Positions 17,739-26,087 of a stretch of DNA of 64,000 nucleotides are shown piece by piece (position 1 is the first letter of the stretch; each line of letters starts with the position of its first letter). The notes below the pieces were generated by a model, which saw nothing but the letters and a program-made list of their open reading frames with translations, was not told the DNA's origin and did no database searches. Source of the stretch: an uncultured Dehalococcoidia bacterium (GTDB lineage: Bacteria; Chloroflexota; Dehalococcoidia; Lucifugimonadales; Lucifugimonadaceae); contig CAJXEJ010000002.1 in the NCBI GenBank assembly GCA_913052475.1, forward strand, positions 1 through 64,000, read 5' to 3'. The translations under genes and the position numbers were made by a program.

Positions 17739-18344
17739 CTACTCTTTTGTTGCAGCTTCACCATCGGCTAGTACACCGTTCGCAGCCGCTACCGGCTGCG
17801 CATCGGGCTGTCGGCCCCGCTCTTTTGTTTGAGGTGACGGTGCAAGTAATATGCTCAACACTCGCCCTTCCATTCCAGGCGGTTTCTCCAGCTTTGCGAC
17901 GCTTGCGAGACCTTCAGCAACTTTCCTCAGCACCTTCATCGCGATTTCAGGGTGGGCACGTTGCCTACCTCGGAACCTCACAAAAACCCTGACTTTGGCA
18001 CCTTCAGCGAGAAGGTTCTTAGTCATGTTGATCTTCGTCTTAATGTCGTTGTCCGACATCACAGGGCTAAGTCGTACGTCTTTTTGTTTGCTTGCGCTCC
18101 GCGAAATCTTTCGAGCTTCGCGTTGCTTCTTCCCTTGAATATATTTAAAACGACCGTAGTCCAGCAGGCGACACACAGGAGGATTTTGGTTCGGCCCAAC
18201 TTCAACAAGATCGAGGCCTTCATCCTCTGCCATCTCCAGCGCGTCACGAATGTGCATCACTGTCGACTCAGACAAATCTTCGCCACGAATGATCCGAACC
18301 TCATCGGCTCGAATTCGGCGATTCACCCTGAATTCTTTTGCTAT
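17739..18344 (-). CDS. infC: Translation initiation factor IF-3, apparent AUA start
   Basis: IF-3 is recognised by VNRRIRADEVRII, GLDLVEVGPNQNPPVCRLLDYG and the C-terminal KVRVFVRFRGRQRAHPE. The ORF track starts at a GTG (18326) that is the Val inside the conserved FRVN segment. Reading upstream in frame gives I-A-K-E-F-R-V-N. The Ile codon is ATA at 18342-18344, preceded by GGGAG with good spacing. No in-frame ATG, GTG or TTG with a ribosome site lies just upstream. IF-3 genes commonly use rare AUU/AUC/AUA starts, allowing IF-3 to repress its own translation, so I place the start at ATA 18344. The C-terminal tail is extended (about 30 residues, Ala/Gln-rich). Confidence 0.9.
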   Translation of the reverse strand: MAKEFRVNRRIRADEVRIIRGEDLSESTVMHIRDALEMAEDEGLDLVEVGPNQNPPVCRLLDYGRFKYIQGKKQREARKISRSASKQKDVRLSPVMSDNDIKTKINMTKNLLAEGAKVRVFVRFRGRQRAHPEIAMKVLRKVAEGLASVAKLEKPPGMEGRVLSILLAPSPQTKERGRQPDAQPVAAANGVLADGEAATKE

Positions 18345-18729
18345 GTTCGCACTCCCTATGACATCGAGCGGGTGATCCCCACTGAATTACGCCCCCGCAA
18401 CACCTGATCCGGCAAGCAATTCTGGCCGATGTCGAATTGGTCGAACTTCCAATATATCAACCACATGGCCGATACTCAATTGGAAACCCGTACGAATCAT
18501 TACACGGTTTCCGCAGGTATTACAAACTGACTCCAATACGGCTCGAAACCGCCGCTATGCTACGATTACCTCACGCTGGCAACGTAACAATTGTCTGCCA
18601 AAAACTGTCTCGTATCGTCGGTTGTATCGTGGTGACAGGAATCTCATCCAACTAAACGCCGGACAACTAGGCAAACGGATGAATACCGATTAACCCGACT
18701 TAATAGTAGCTATAGGACGGCCAGGACAA
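18345..18729. promoter_or_regulatory. Divergent region between infC and ftsH
   Basis: About 385 bases hold the infC leader (minus) and the ftsH leader (plus). The 72-aa ORF at 18437 has no ribosome site and no family resemblance and is not supported. ftsH has GGCCAGGA just before its ATG. I see no obvious long hairpin, although an L20- or IF-3-responsive leader structure could be present undetected. Confidence 0.4.
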
Positions 18730-20667
18730 ATGAGCAACCGCTGGATGCGGAACAGCCTCGTCTACCTCGTGATCATCGTCGCAGTGATCACCATATTCTT
18801 CATGTTCGTCGATCAGCCACTCAGTGGCTCGCAAGAGATTGGCATCAACGAAGTAGTCGAGTTGGCGAAAAACAGTAGCGGATCTTCCAAACTCGATATC
18901 GAGGTAAATGGCGATTCGCTAACGATCACCGATGGTCTGAACACCTTCAAATCTGTCAAAGAAGAAGGCTCAAGCATTGCTCAACTCCTTCAGGACGCCG
19001 GCGTACCGAGTGCCAACTACTCCGTAAAAGTCGATCCGGGAGGCGGCTTCGGAAATATTTTTGGAATCCTTATCGGGTTCTTACCGCTTATCCTTTTCGG
19101 GGGGATACTGCTGTTCATGATGCGTCAGGCTCAAGGCAACAATAATCAGCAGATGGGCTTCGGTCGAAGCAAGGCTCGAATGTTTGTTGGCACGAAGGCG
19201 ACCGTCACGTTCTTCGACGTGGCCGGTGTGCCGGAAGCCAAAGAAGAGCTCGAAGAAGTCGTTGAATTTCTAAAGTACCCGGAACGGTTCCAGGCGCTTG
19301 GCGCAAAAATACCTGCCGGTGTACTGCTGGTAGGCCCTCCCGGTACCGGCAAAACCCTACTCGCACGAGCCGTCGCTGGCGAAGCTGGCGTGCCGTTCTT
19401 CTCCATATCGGGTTCCGAGTTCGTTGAGATGTTCGTCGGTGTTGGTGCATCTCGTGTGCGTGACCTGTTCGAACAGGCTCGACGCCATTCACCATGCATC
19501 ATCTTTGTCGATGAAATCGACGCAGTCGGTCGACACCGCGGAGCCGGTCTTGGCGGTGGTCACGACGAACGTGAGCAGACGCTCAACCAGATTCTTGTTG
19601 AGATGGACGGATTCGATTCTGCGACCAACGTTATCGTTATTGCAGCAACAAACCGTCCCGACATTCTCGACCCAGCACTACTACGCCCGGGCCGGTTCGA
19701 CCGCCGAGTAATTCTCGACAACCCCGACGTCCGTGGACGTACAGCAATTCTTGACGTTCACGCCAAGGGTAAGCCCATCGAAAAGGGTGTCGAGCTCGCA
19801 AACGTCGCAAAGCAAACTCCGGGATTCTCGGGTGCTGATCTTGCGAATTTGATTAACGAAGCCGCACTACTCGCGGCCCGTAATAATCAGAAACTGATCA
19901 ACTACGAGAACCTGACCGAAGCGATTGACCGTGTTTCGATGGGACCAGCTCGTAAGAGTAAGGTCATCAGCGAGAAAGATCGGAAGATCACCGCTTACCA
20001 CGAAGCTGGCCACGCTCTGGTCGCACACCTGATGCCTGGTGGCTCGCCAATCGGTAAGATATCGATCATTGCTCGAGGCCAGGCAGGCGGATTTACAAGA
20101 TGGCAGCAGGAAGACCAGTCCTACCACTCGCAGGAACAACTCGAGGCCCAAATAGCTGCGGCAATGGGCGGTCGAGCCGCTGAAGTGTTGAAAGTCGGCG
20201 ATGTCACAACCGGTGCCTCGAACGACTTCGAACAGGCAACCAGCATCGCTCGTGAAATGGTGATGCGGCTTGGGATGAGCGAAAAACTGTCGCACCGCTC
20301 GTTTGGCAAACGGCAGGGTGGCGCAGTATTCCTTGGTCGCGAAATGTCGGAAGAACGCGACTACTCACTTAAGACCGAAAGCATCATTGACGACGAAATC
20401 AACCGATTGCTTAAAGATGGCGAGAAACGAGCCAATAAATTACTCGGCGATCACGACAAGGAATTGGAAGGAATCGCCGAGTTCCTACTGGAACACGAGA
20501 CGATCGACTCCGATCAGTTTGTTGCAATCATCGAAGGAAGAGACCCGCTGCTCGCAAGCCCGATGGCTACCGACGACCCGACTCTCCCCGATGAGCCGAC
20601 AACGCCAACCGGTGAGTTTGACGAAGAAGTTGGCGATGCTACCAACCCTGAACCACAGGCAACTTAG
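18730..20667 (+). CDS. ftsH: ATP-dependent zinc metalloprotease FtsH
   Basis: The 645-residue protein has two N-terminal membrane helices flanking an extracytoplasmic domain. The AAA module follows, with Walker A GPPGTGKT near residue 202, Walker B IIFVDEID and the second region of homology [18 protein letters not shown]. The M41 protease domain has HEAGH near 424 and the third-ligand helix [13 protein letters not shown]. It degrades unfolded or regulatory membrane and cytosolic proteins as a hexamer. The C-terminal 35 residues are acidic and Pro/Thr-rich. It heads a long plus-strand gene run but is followed by a good intrinsic terminator. Confidence 0.97.
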   Translation: MSNRWMRNSLVYLVIIVAVITIFFMFVDQPLSGSQEIGINEVVELAKNSSGSSKLDIEVNGDSLTITDGLNTFKSVKEEGSSIAQLLQDAGVPSANYSVKVDPGGGFGNIFGILIGFLPLILFGGILLFMMRQAQGNNNQQMGFGRSKARMFVGTKATVTFFDVAGVPEAKEELEEVVEFLKYPERFQALGAKIPAGVLLVGPPGTGKTLLARAVAGEAGVPFFSISGSEFVEMFVGVGASRVRDLFEQARRHSPCIIFVDEIDAVGRHRGAGLGGGHDEREQTLNQILVEMDGFDSATNVIVIAATNRPDILDPALLRPGRFDRRVILDNPDVRGRTAILDVHAKGKPIEKGVELANVAKQTPGFSGADLANLINEAALLAARNNQKLINYENLTEAIDRVSMGPARKSKVISEKDRKITAYHEAGHALVAHLMPGGSPIGKISIIARGQAGGFTRWQQEDQSYHSQEQLEAQIAAAMGGRAAEVLKVGDVTTGASNDFEQATSIAREMVMRLGMSEKLSHRSFGKRQGGAVFLGREMSEERDYSLKTESIIDDEINRLLKDGEKRANKLLGDHDKELEGIAEFLLEHETIDSDQFVAIIEGRDPLLASPMATDDPTLPDEPTTPTGEFDEEVGDATNPEPQAT

Positions 20668-20698
20668 CGGTAGATCCACAAAACAAAATAGAATTCCT

Positions 20699-20729
20699 GA
20701 AACGGCGCTTTATGTGCCGTTTCTTTTTA
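20699..20729 (+). terminator. Intrinsic terminator after ftsH
   Basis: AAACGGC pairs with GCCGTTT across a short A/T-rich loop and is followed by CTTTTT. It lies 30 bp after the ftsH stop, the expected form of a Rho-independent terminator. Confidence 0.85.
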
Positions 20730-20768
20730 GACAACAAAACGAGTTAGAACAAAATCGTCAGGCAGCGG

Positions 20769-21437
20769 GTGAGTACCGTCTTCAACGGAAAATATTGGTC
20801 GATTCAGAGATTCATTTCTGGATTCTCAAACAACGCGTTCCTGATCACATGCGCTCGATCAGGCAGTTCGGTCATCATCGACACACCGGCGAATCCCTTC
20901 GAGTTGATTCAGGCTGCAACCAACTCGAACGTCGAGGCCATCCTCATCACACACGGTCACAGGGATCATGTCGAAGGTTTCTACGACGTGAGCGAAAGTT
21001 TCACCGTCCCAACTGGTATCGGCAGTGGCGACCGCAACTCGCTCCCAGCATCAGCTCCAGTGAACATCGATGTATCGACCGATGCGATCATTGTGATCGG
21101 CAACATCTCGCTACAGGCGATGGCAACTCCGGGACACACACGCGGCTCGACCTGTTACCTACTCGAATCCAACGATTCGGAAGCCGCAGGTGAGGAAGCA
21201 CACGTCTTTACAGGGGACACCCTCTTTCCTGGAGGACCCGGAAAATCGTCATCACCCGAAGCACTGAGACAAATCCTAGAATCGCTCGAAAAGCACATTT
21301 TTCCGCTTCCAGAATCGACCGTCGTACTCCCGGGTCATGGAGAGTTCACGACAATCGGCGATTCGCAGAAAGAGTACGCAATGTTTTCTGCGAAACCGCT
21401 CGATCCAAATCTGTACGGCGACGTGACATGGGGCTGA
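20769..21437 (+). CDS. Metallo-beta-lactamase-fold hydrolase (glyoxalase II-like)
   Basis: The 222-residue protein has the full metal-site set: THGHRDH (HxHxDH), TPGHTRGS, FTGDTLFPGG and LPGHGEFTTIG. This order matches hydroxyacylglutathione-hydrolase-like MBL enzymes, which hydrolyse thioesters or related esters with two metal ions. The GTG start at 20769 gives MSTVFNGKYWSIQRF; the ribosome site is weak. A 27-bp gap separates it from the CPBP protease gene. Confidence 0.88.
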   Translation: MSTVFNGKYWSIQRFISGFSNNAFLITCARSGSSVIIDTPANPFELIQAATNSNVEAILITHGHRDHVEGFYDVSESFTVPTGIGSGDRNSLPASAPVNIDVSTDAIIVIGNISLQAMATPGHTRGSTCYLLESNDSEAAGEEAHVFTGDTLFPGGPGKSSSPEALRQILESLEKHIFPLPESTVVLPGHGEFTTIGDSQKEYAMFSAKPLDPNLYGDVTWG

Positions 21438-21463
21438 ATAGCGATCTGCCCAACGGCTAAATC

Positions 21464-22384
21464 TTGATCCCAACCGAACCACCAACGAGCGACCGATGGA
21501 ACGACATCACAATCCCACAGGTGAAGTGGGGAACGCTCGATGTCGTGGTAGCGGTGACCGTCACGATGCTGGTCGTGATCGCTATCCTCAGCCTTGGTGG
21601 GGCGATCGGTACGGATGCGGGATTCGATTCCACGGTTTCGACTCCCACTGGCTATTACGTGGGACTGCTGGTCACCGTGCTAGCCCTGATTCTCATGCAC
21701 CTGTTTCGATCACCGTTGTGGCCGATACTCGCAACTTTGGCGATCGGTGTTGGCGTGTCAGCAATGAGCTACCAACTGGCGAGCGAGACCGGCAACGGAA
21801 CAGGCGAATTCATCGGAGTACCGGTCACGATTATCACCGCAACCGCGATGTCGGGAGCTTTCGCGGCTGCCGGGTTTGCATTCTCAACAGTGCGTTACCG
21901 AGAGCCGATTTCATCGCTCGGATTCGTGAAGACAAGAGGCATCAAGCCCTACCTGTTCGCGTCACTGATGTGGCTCATCGGTCTGAGTGTTCTGATGTTC
22001 TGGGTCCAGGCTCTCGTCTGGTTCGGTATCGACGTACTTGTGCCACCTGACACTGCGGAAAAAGCACTTGAAAAAGCCGGTGGCAGCATTGTCGTGACGA
22101 TAGTTCTAGCGGGCATTCTGGGGCCAATCGCCGAGGAGATATTCTTCCGGGGCTACGTACTACCCGGACTTATAAAAAGATTCGGTATCGGACGGTCGCT
22201 ACTACTCTCGTCGCTGATGTTTGGGCTGTTCCATATCGATCTCGGTGCGATTGTGCCTACTTTTGTGTTGGGCTTAGCACTCGGCTGGGTGTACCTTAAA
22301 ACTGGTTCGATCTGGCCAGCAATATTCGCTCATGGGCTGCACAATACAGTTGCCGTACTCGTTGTAAAGTACGCCGACATCTAG
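21464..22384 (+). CDS. CPBP-family intramembrane protease
   Basis: About eight hydrophobic segments precede the Abi/CAAX motifs: EEIFFRGYVL (EExxxR), MFGLFHIDLG (FxxxH) and FAHGLHN (HxxxN). These form the glutamate-type intramembrane protease site of the CPBP (CAAX protease and bacteriocin-processing) family. Its client is unknown; bacterial members can process signalling peptides or give bacteriocin self-immunity. The TTG at 21464 has no good ribosome site, so the hydrophilic first 18 residues are uncertain. Confidence 0.85.
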   Translation: MIPTEPPTSDRWNDITIPQVKWGTLDVVVAVTVTMLVVIAILSLGGAIGTDAGFDSTVSTPTGYYVGLLVTVLALILMHLFRSPLWPILATLAIGVGVSAMSYQLASETGNGTGEFIGVPVTIITATAMSGAFAAAGFAFSTVRYREPISSLGFVKTRGIKPYLFASLMWLIGLSVLMFWVQALVWFGIDVLVPPDTAEKALEKAGGSIVVTIVLAGILGPIAEEIFFRGYVLPGLIKRFGIGRSLLLSSLMFGLFHIDLGAIVPTFVLGLALGWVYLKTGSIWPAIFAHGLHNTVAVLVVKYADI

Positions 22385-22447
22385 CCAATCACCCCACAAT
22401 TCAACCTCAACTGAATCCACTGATTCAACAAGGAACTCAACCGCTCA

Positions 22448-23266
22448 ATGGCTACCGACAGAATCCGAGAAGCGTTCGAAAAGACAAAGATCGAAGGCCG
22501 AATTGCTCTGGCTCCATACGTAACAATCGGCTTCCCAGAATTGGGACTTACCACCGACATTGTTCGGTCGGTCGTCGATGCGGGTGCCGACGTTGTCGAG
22601 CTGGGCGTTCCATTCAGCGATCCGCTTGGTGACGGTCCCACGATCCAGGCTTCCGTTCATCAAGCGCTTGAGAACGGTGTAACCCCCGAAACCTGCATTG
22701 AAGCTGTAAAAGACATCCGTGCCGACGGAATCGATGTTCCCATCGTATTCATGGGCTACTACAACACCATCTTCAACATGGGGCTCGACGAATACTGCAA
22801 CGCCGTTTCTGAAGCCGGTGTGGATGGGCTGATTGCCGTCGATCTCCCGGCAACCGAAGCTGGGCCACTCCAAGACTCGTGCGACAAAGCAGGGCTGTCG
22901 TTAATCCCACTAGTCGCCCTGACATCGACCGATCACGCAATCGAACACGCATGCCAGCGAGCCAAAGGCTTCGTCTACTGCATTTCTGTACTCGGCGTCA
23001 CCGGAGCAAGAGCGACGGTTTCATCACGGGTGGAGGGCCTGGTAAAAAACGTACGCAAATATACCGATCTGCCAATCGCGATCGGATTCGGTATTTCCAC
23101 TGCCGATCACGTTGCCGAAGTAGCCGGTTATGCCGATGGAGTAGCTATCGGCACCCAGGTGATTAACACACTGGCCGATGGTGATCCGTCAGATGCAGCG
23201 AACCGGGTAAACAGTTATATCAAAACACTGATCCCCGGCACACCACGAAAAGGCGTGGCAAACTAA
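22448..23266 (+). CDS. trpA: Tryptophan synthase alpha chain
   Basis: The 272-residue TIM barrel carries VELGVPFSDPLGDGPTIQ, including the catalytic Glu and Asp, then SVLGVTGAR and IGFGIST phosphate-binding loops. It cleaves indole-3-glycerol phosphate to indole and G3P. Normally it works with TrpB; no trpB or other trp gene is adjacent, so the pathway is split in this genome. It is followed after 56 bp by aroH, making an aromatic amino acid cluster with DAHP synthase. Confidence 0.95.
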   Translation: MATDRIREAFEKTKIEGRIALAPYVTIGFPELGLTTDIVRSVVDAGADVVELGVPFSDPLGDGPTIQASVHQALENGVTPETCIEAVKDIRADGIDVPIVFMGYYNTIFNMGLDEYCNAVSEAGVDGLIAVDLPATEAGPLQDSCDKAGLSLIPLVALTSTDHAIEHACQRAKGFVYCISVLGVTGARATVSSRVEGLVKNVRKYTDLPIAIGFGISTADHVAEVAGYADGVAIGTQVINTLADGDPSDAANRVNSYIKTLIPGTPRKGVAN

Positions 23267-23322
23267 GTCGCCTGAATTGCTCATTTCTAGAGTTCAGATC
23301 GAAGATTAGGACGAGAAGAAAA

Positions 23323-23703
23323 TTGGCTACGAAGGTTCGAGGCGTCAAAGGCGCAACAACCACGACCGGAACGACTGCTGAGGACGTACTTGAGGCGACT
23401 GAGCAGTTGCTCAATGCAATGATCGAAGCGAACGACATCGATCAAGATGATGTCGCGGCCGTTCAGTTTACCACCAGCCCCGATCTTGTCGCAGAATTCC
23501 CGGCCGTCGCCGCCCGAGAACGGCTCGGCTGGAACGACGTGCCTCTCATGTGCGGCCATGAAATGGATCGTCCCGGTGCGTTAACGCAGTGCATTCGTAT
23601 ACTTATTCTCTGGAATACCGAAAAGGCTCAGAACGAAGTAATGCACGCATACCTGAACGATGCTGCTACACTTCGCCCGGATCTTTCAACGGCAACCACA
23701 TAA
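23323..23703 (+). CDS. aroH: Chorismate mutase, AroH type
   Basis: The 126-residue protein begins VRGVKGATTTTG, continues FTTSPDLVAEFPAVAARE, and has MCGHEMDRPGALTQCIRIL, the signature of monofunctional trimeric AroH chorismate mutases as in Bacillus subtilis. It converts chorismate to prephenate for Phe and Tyr synthesis. The start is TTG at 23323 after a purine-rich site (gacgagaagaaaa). It sits between trpA and DAHP synthase. Confidence 0.94.
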   Translation: MATKVRGVKGATTTTGTTAEDVLEATEQLLNAMIEANDIDQDDVAAVQFTTSPDLVAEFPAVAARERLGWNDVPLMCGHEMDRPGALTQCIRILILWNTEKAQNEVMHAYLNDAATLRPDLSTATT

Positions 23704-23707
23704 AGAC

Positions 23708-23866
23708 ATGACAGAACGCGACCTACAGACGAATTCTTTCTCGACCCAAAGCGACTCCCGCTCGGTTGGCTTCGGCTTTTCGCGTTTTACTTCGTACAGT
23801 GCCGAGTATTTTGGATACACCTATACCGGCGGGCTGTTTACGTACGGACGCTCATATCGCAGCTAG
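23708..23866 (+). CDS. Small Phe/Tyr-rich ORF, candidate leader peptide of DAHP synthase
   Basis: ATG 23708, 4 nt after aroH, opens a 52-residue ORF with six Phe and six Tyr, mostly in its second half (SAEYFGYTYTGG, then LFTYGRSYRS). No family resemblance and no hydrophobic segment is seen. It lies directly upstream of DAHP synthase and downstream of chorismate mutase, both steps toward Phe and Tyr. That suggests a leader whose translation senses charged tRNA-Phe/Tyr. The ribosome site is weak, so it may be a non-coding coincidence. The track ORF (23660) starts inside aroH. Confidence 0.45.
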   Translation: MTERDLQTNSFSTQSDSRSVGFGFSRFTSYSAEYFGYTYTGGLFTYGRSYRS

Positions 23867-23891
23867 TTCTGCCTGACCGTCCGCGCAGCCC
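23831..23891 (+). promoter_or_regulatory. Nested complementary segments spanning the end of the small ORF
   Basis: GGGCTG (23831-23836) can pair with CAGCCC (23886-23891), and inside it CGGACG (23845-23850) with CGTCCG (23878-23883). The left arms are the last codons of the aromatic-rich ORF and the right arms lie after its stop. A ribosome stalled on the Phe/Tyr codons would change this structure. No T-tract follows, so a transcription terminator is not shown. Confidence 0.4.
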
Positions 23892-24013
23892 ACTCTGGAT
23901 TCACGAAGCCTTCCCTCCCACAGCATGCAACTGTGCCGGTCCGACCGAATGAATCACGAACACCAGCCATATCACAAATTCATTTGAAAGTTCAATAGAA
24001 ACCTGATCAGATC

Positions 24014-25048
24014 ATGTCAACGTCAAACATTCGAGTTACCGATCTTAAACCGCTCAGTTCGCCACAATCGTTCATCGACTCACAACCCATCAGTGCCGAA
24101 ATAGCAAAAGTGGTCACTGACACGCGTGCTGCCATCGAAAACATCGAACAACGCAAGGACGACCGAATGGTCATGCTTGTCGGTCCATGCTCGATTCACG
24201 ATGAAAAAGCCGGACTCGAATACGCAAAAAGACTCGCTGCTATTACTGAAGAAGTAAAAGACAAAATCCTCGTTGTGATGCGGGTCTATTTCGAAAAACC
24301 CCGTACGACCGTCGGTTGGAAAGGACTCATCAACGACCCCAACCTCGACGGTACGTTCGACATGCAAACGGGCCTTGAGCGCGCACGTGCGTTCTTGATA
24401 CAGGTATTGAGCCTCGGACTCCCAGCGGGAACTGAATTCCTCGATCCATTCACTCCGCAGTACCTTGCCGATCTCATTTCCTGGGGAGCTATCGGTGCTC
24501 GAACGACAGAAAGCCAGACTCACCGACAGATGGCGAGTGGCCTTTCGATGCCAATTGGTTACAAGAATGGAACCGGTGGGAGTTGCCAAATCGCGGTCGA
24601 CGCGATGGTGGCCGCTCGGTCACCACACGCGTTTCTCGGCATCGACCTTGAAGGTCGCGCTTCCGTGGTCAACACGGCAGGAAACAAAGCACAGCACCTC
24701 ATTCTTCGCGGTGGAGCCTCAGGTCCAAACTATCACGAAGAATCGGTAATTCTGGCATCGAGTCTTCTCGAATCCGCCGGTCTTCGACCAAACGTAGTTA
24801 TCGACTGCTCGCACGCCAACAGCAATAAGGATCACAATCGCCAGCCGATCGTGTTCCGCGATACCATTCGACAGCGTAGTGCAGGCAACGAGGGTGTGAT
24901 CGGACTTATGCTGGAAAGCCATCTGAACGAAGGCAACCAATCTCTGGGCGATCCTGCCGAATTGAAGTACGGTGTCTCCATCACCGATGCATGTATCAAC
25001 TGGGAGACCACCGAAGAATTGCTGCGTGAGGCGCACGCAACCTTGTAG
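24014..25048 (+). CDS. 3-deoxy-7-phosphoheptulonate (DAHP) synthase, AroG/F type
   Basis: The 344-residue class I-alpha DAHP synthase shows MLVGPCSIHD, MRVYFEKPRTTVGWKGLINDP, GTEFLDP, WGAIGARTTESQ, GYKNGTGG and VIDCSHANSNKDH. It condenses PEP and erythrose-4-phosphate as the first shikimate step. The N-terminal arm (IRVTDLKPLSSP) is the region that in Escherichia coli paralogues binds feedback aromatic amino acids. Which amino acid inhibits it cannot be told, so aroF, aroG and aroH are equally possible names. A 147-bp gap with a candidate leader separates it from the small ORF. Confidence 0.95.
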   Translation: MSTSNIRVTDLKPLSSPQSFIDSQPISAEIAKVVTDTRAAIENIEQRKDDRMVMLVGPCSIHDEKAGLEYAKRLAAITEEVKDKILVVMRVYFEKPRTTVGWKGLINDPNLDGTFDMQTGLERARAFLIQVLSLGLPAGTEFLDPFTPQYLADLISWGAIGARTTESQTHRQMASGLSMPIGYKNGTGGSCQIAVDAMVAARSPHAFLGIDLEGRASVVNTAGNKAQHLILRGGASGPNYHEESVILASSLLESAGLRPNVVIDCSHANSNKDHNRQPIVFRDTIRQRSAGNEGVIGLMLESHLNEGNQSLGDPAELKYGVSITDACINWETTEELLREAHATL

Positions 25049-25107
25049 GAACCACGGGAGCTGAGGATTCGATTGCATCGGACCTTTGTTTCCAGCTACC
25101 GCCGATC

Positions 25108-26034
25108 ATGTCGATATCCGATCTGTTCGCTTCTATAGACGCCAGGAATGGCCCGACGGTCGCCACCGTCGGCACGTTCGATGGCGTTCATCTCGGGCAT
25201 CAATCGCTCCTGCAGCGAGTGCAAGATGAGGCATCGGCACGCGGCGCAAAATCAGTCGCATTTGTGTTCAAAGAACAACCGCGAGCGTTCATCAAACCGG
25301 GTTCGCGAGTAACTTACCTTAGCGATTTTGAAACCCGGCAAAAAATCCTCAGCGAGATAGGGATCGACTCGATTGTCGAACTCAAATTCGGAGCGGCTAT
25401 CCAACAGCTTACGTCGGCTGAATTCGTGGGCGCGCTTCGCGAACGAATCGGGCTAACGGCTCTTGTTTTGGGCCCCGGAGCAATGATTGGCTCCGATCGT
25501 GCCGACGTTGACCAACTATTGGATAACGCAGGACTCAGCGACATTGATTTCAGAGGCGTACCAGCAGCCGCTGTTGAAGGACAGAAAGTTTCCAGCTCCG
25601 CGATTCGAAAGACGATTACCGCTGGTGATTGCGAACAGGCTGCCAAAATGCTGGGCCGCAACTACTCGATTTCCGGTGTCGTTACCGATGGCGAAAAACG
25701 TGGCCGAGAAATCGGCTTCCCAACCGCCAATATCGATCCTGATTTCCCGGTCACTCTTCCCGAAAACGGCATATATGCAACCGTGGCTGAAGTCGATGGA
25801 ATAAGTTGCAACGCAGCGACCAGCATCGGCGTTCGTCCCACATTCGAAACCGATGGAGGTCGCACAATCGAAGCTTACCTTCTAGACTTCGACGGGGATC
25901 TGTATACGAAACGGCTACGCCTCGAGTTCGTAAAACGACTCCGGGCAGAAGTCGCATTCGATTCGGTCGAACAGTTAGTCGAACAAATGAACAAAGACGT
26001 CGAGCAAACCCGTCAGATTCTGGCATCACGTTAG
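25108..26034 (+). CDS. ribF: Bifunctional riboflavin kinase / FAD synthetase
   Basis: The N-terminal nucleotidyltransferase domain has VGTFDGVHLGHQ and VSSSAIRKTI. The C-terminal flavokinase domain has GVVTDGEKRGREIGFPTANI and RLRLEFVKRLR. Full length (308 residues) for RibF, which makes FMN and FAD from riboflavin. It lies 60 bp after DAHP synthase and 53 bp before tyrS, probably in one operon. No FMN riboswitch fits in the short upstream gap. Confidence 0.96.
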   Translation: MSISDLFASIDARNGPTVATVGTFDGVHLGHQSLLQRVQDEASARGAKSVAFVFKEQPRAFIKPGSRVTYLSDFETRQKILSEIGIDSIVELKFGAAIQQLTSAEFVGALRERIGLTALVLGPGAMIGSDRADVDQLLDNAGLSDIDFRGVPAAAVEGQKVSSSAIRKTITAGDCEQAAKMLGRNYSISGVVTDGEKRGREIGFPTANIDPDFPVTLPENGIYATVAEVDGISCNAATSIGVRPTFETDGGRTIEAYLLDFDGDLYTKRLRLEFVKRLRAEVAFDSVEQLVEQMNKDVEQTRQILASR

Positions 26035-26087
26035 TTCAGCTTAGCGCATATCCCCAAAAAACCGGTGAGCGGGTTTAGGACATTCCG

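Noticed and set aside
18437-18655. 72-aa ORF between infC and ftsH
   Set aside because: No ribosome site or family resemblance; lies in a leader region.
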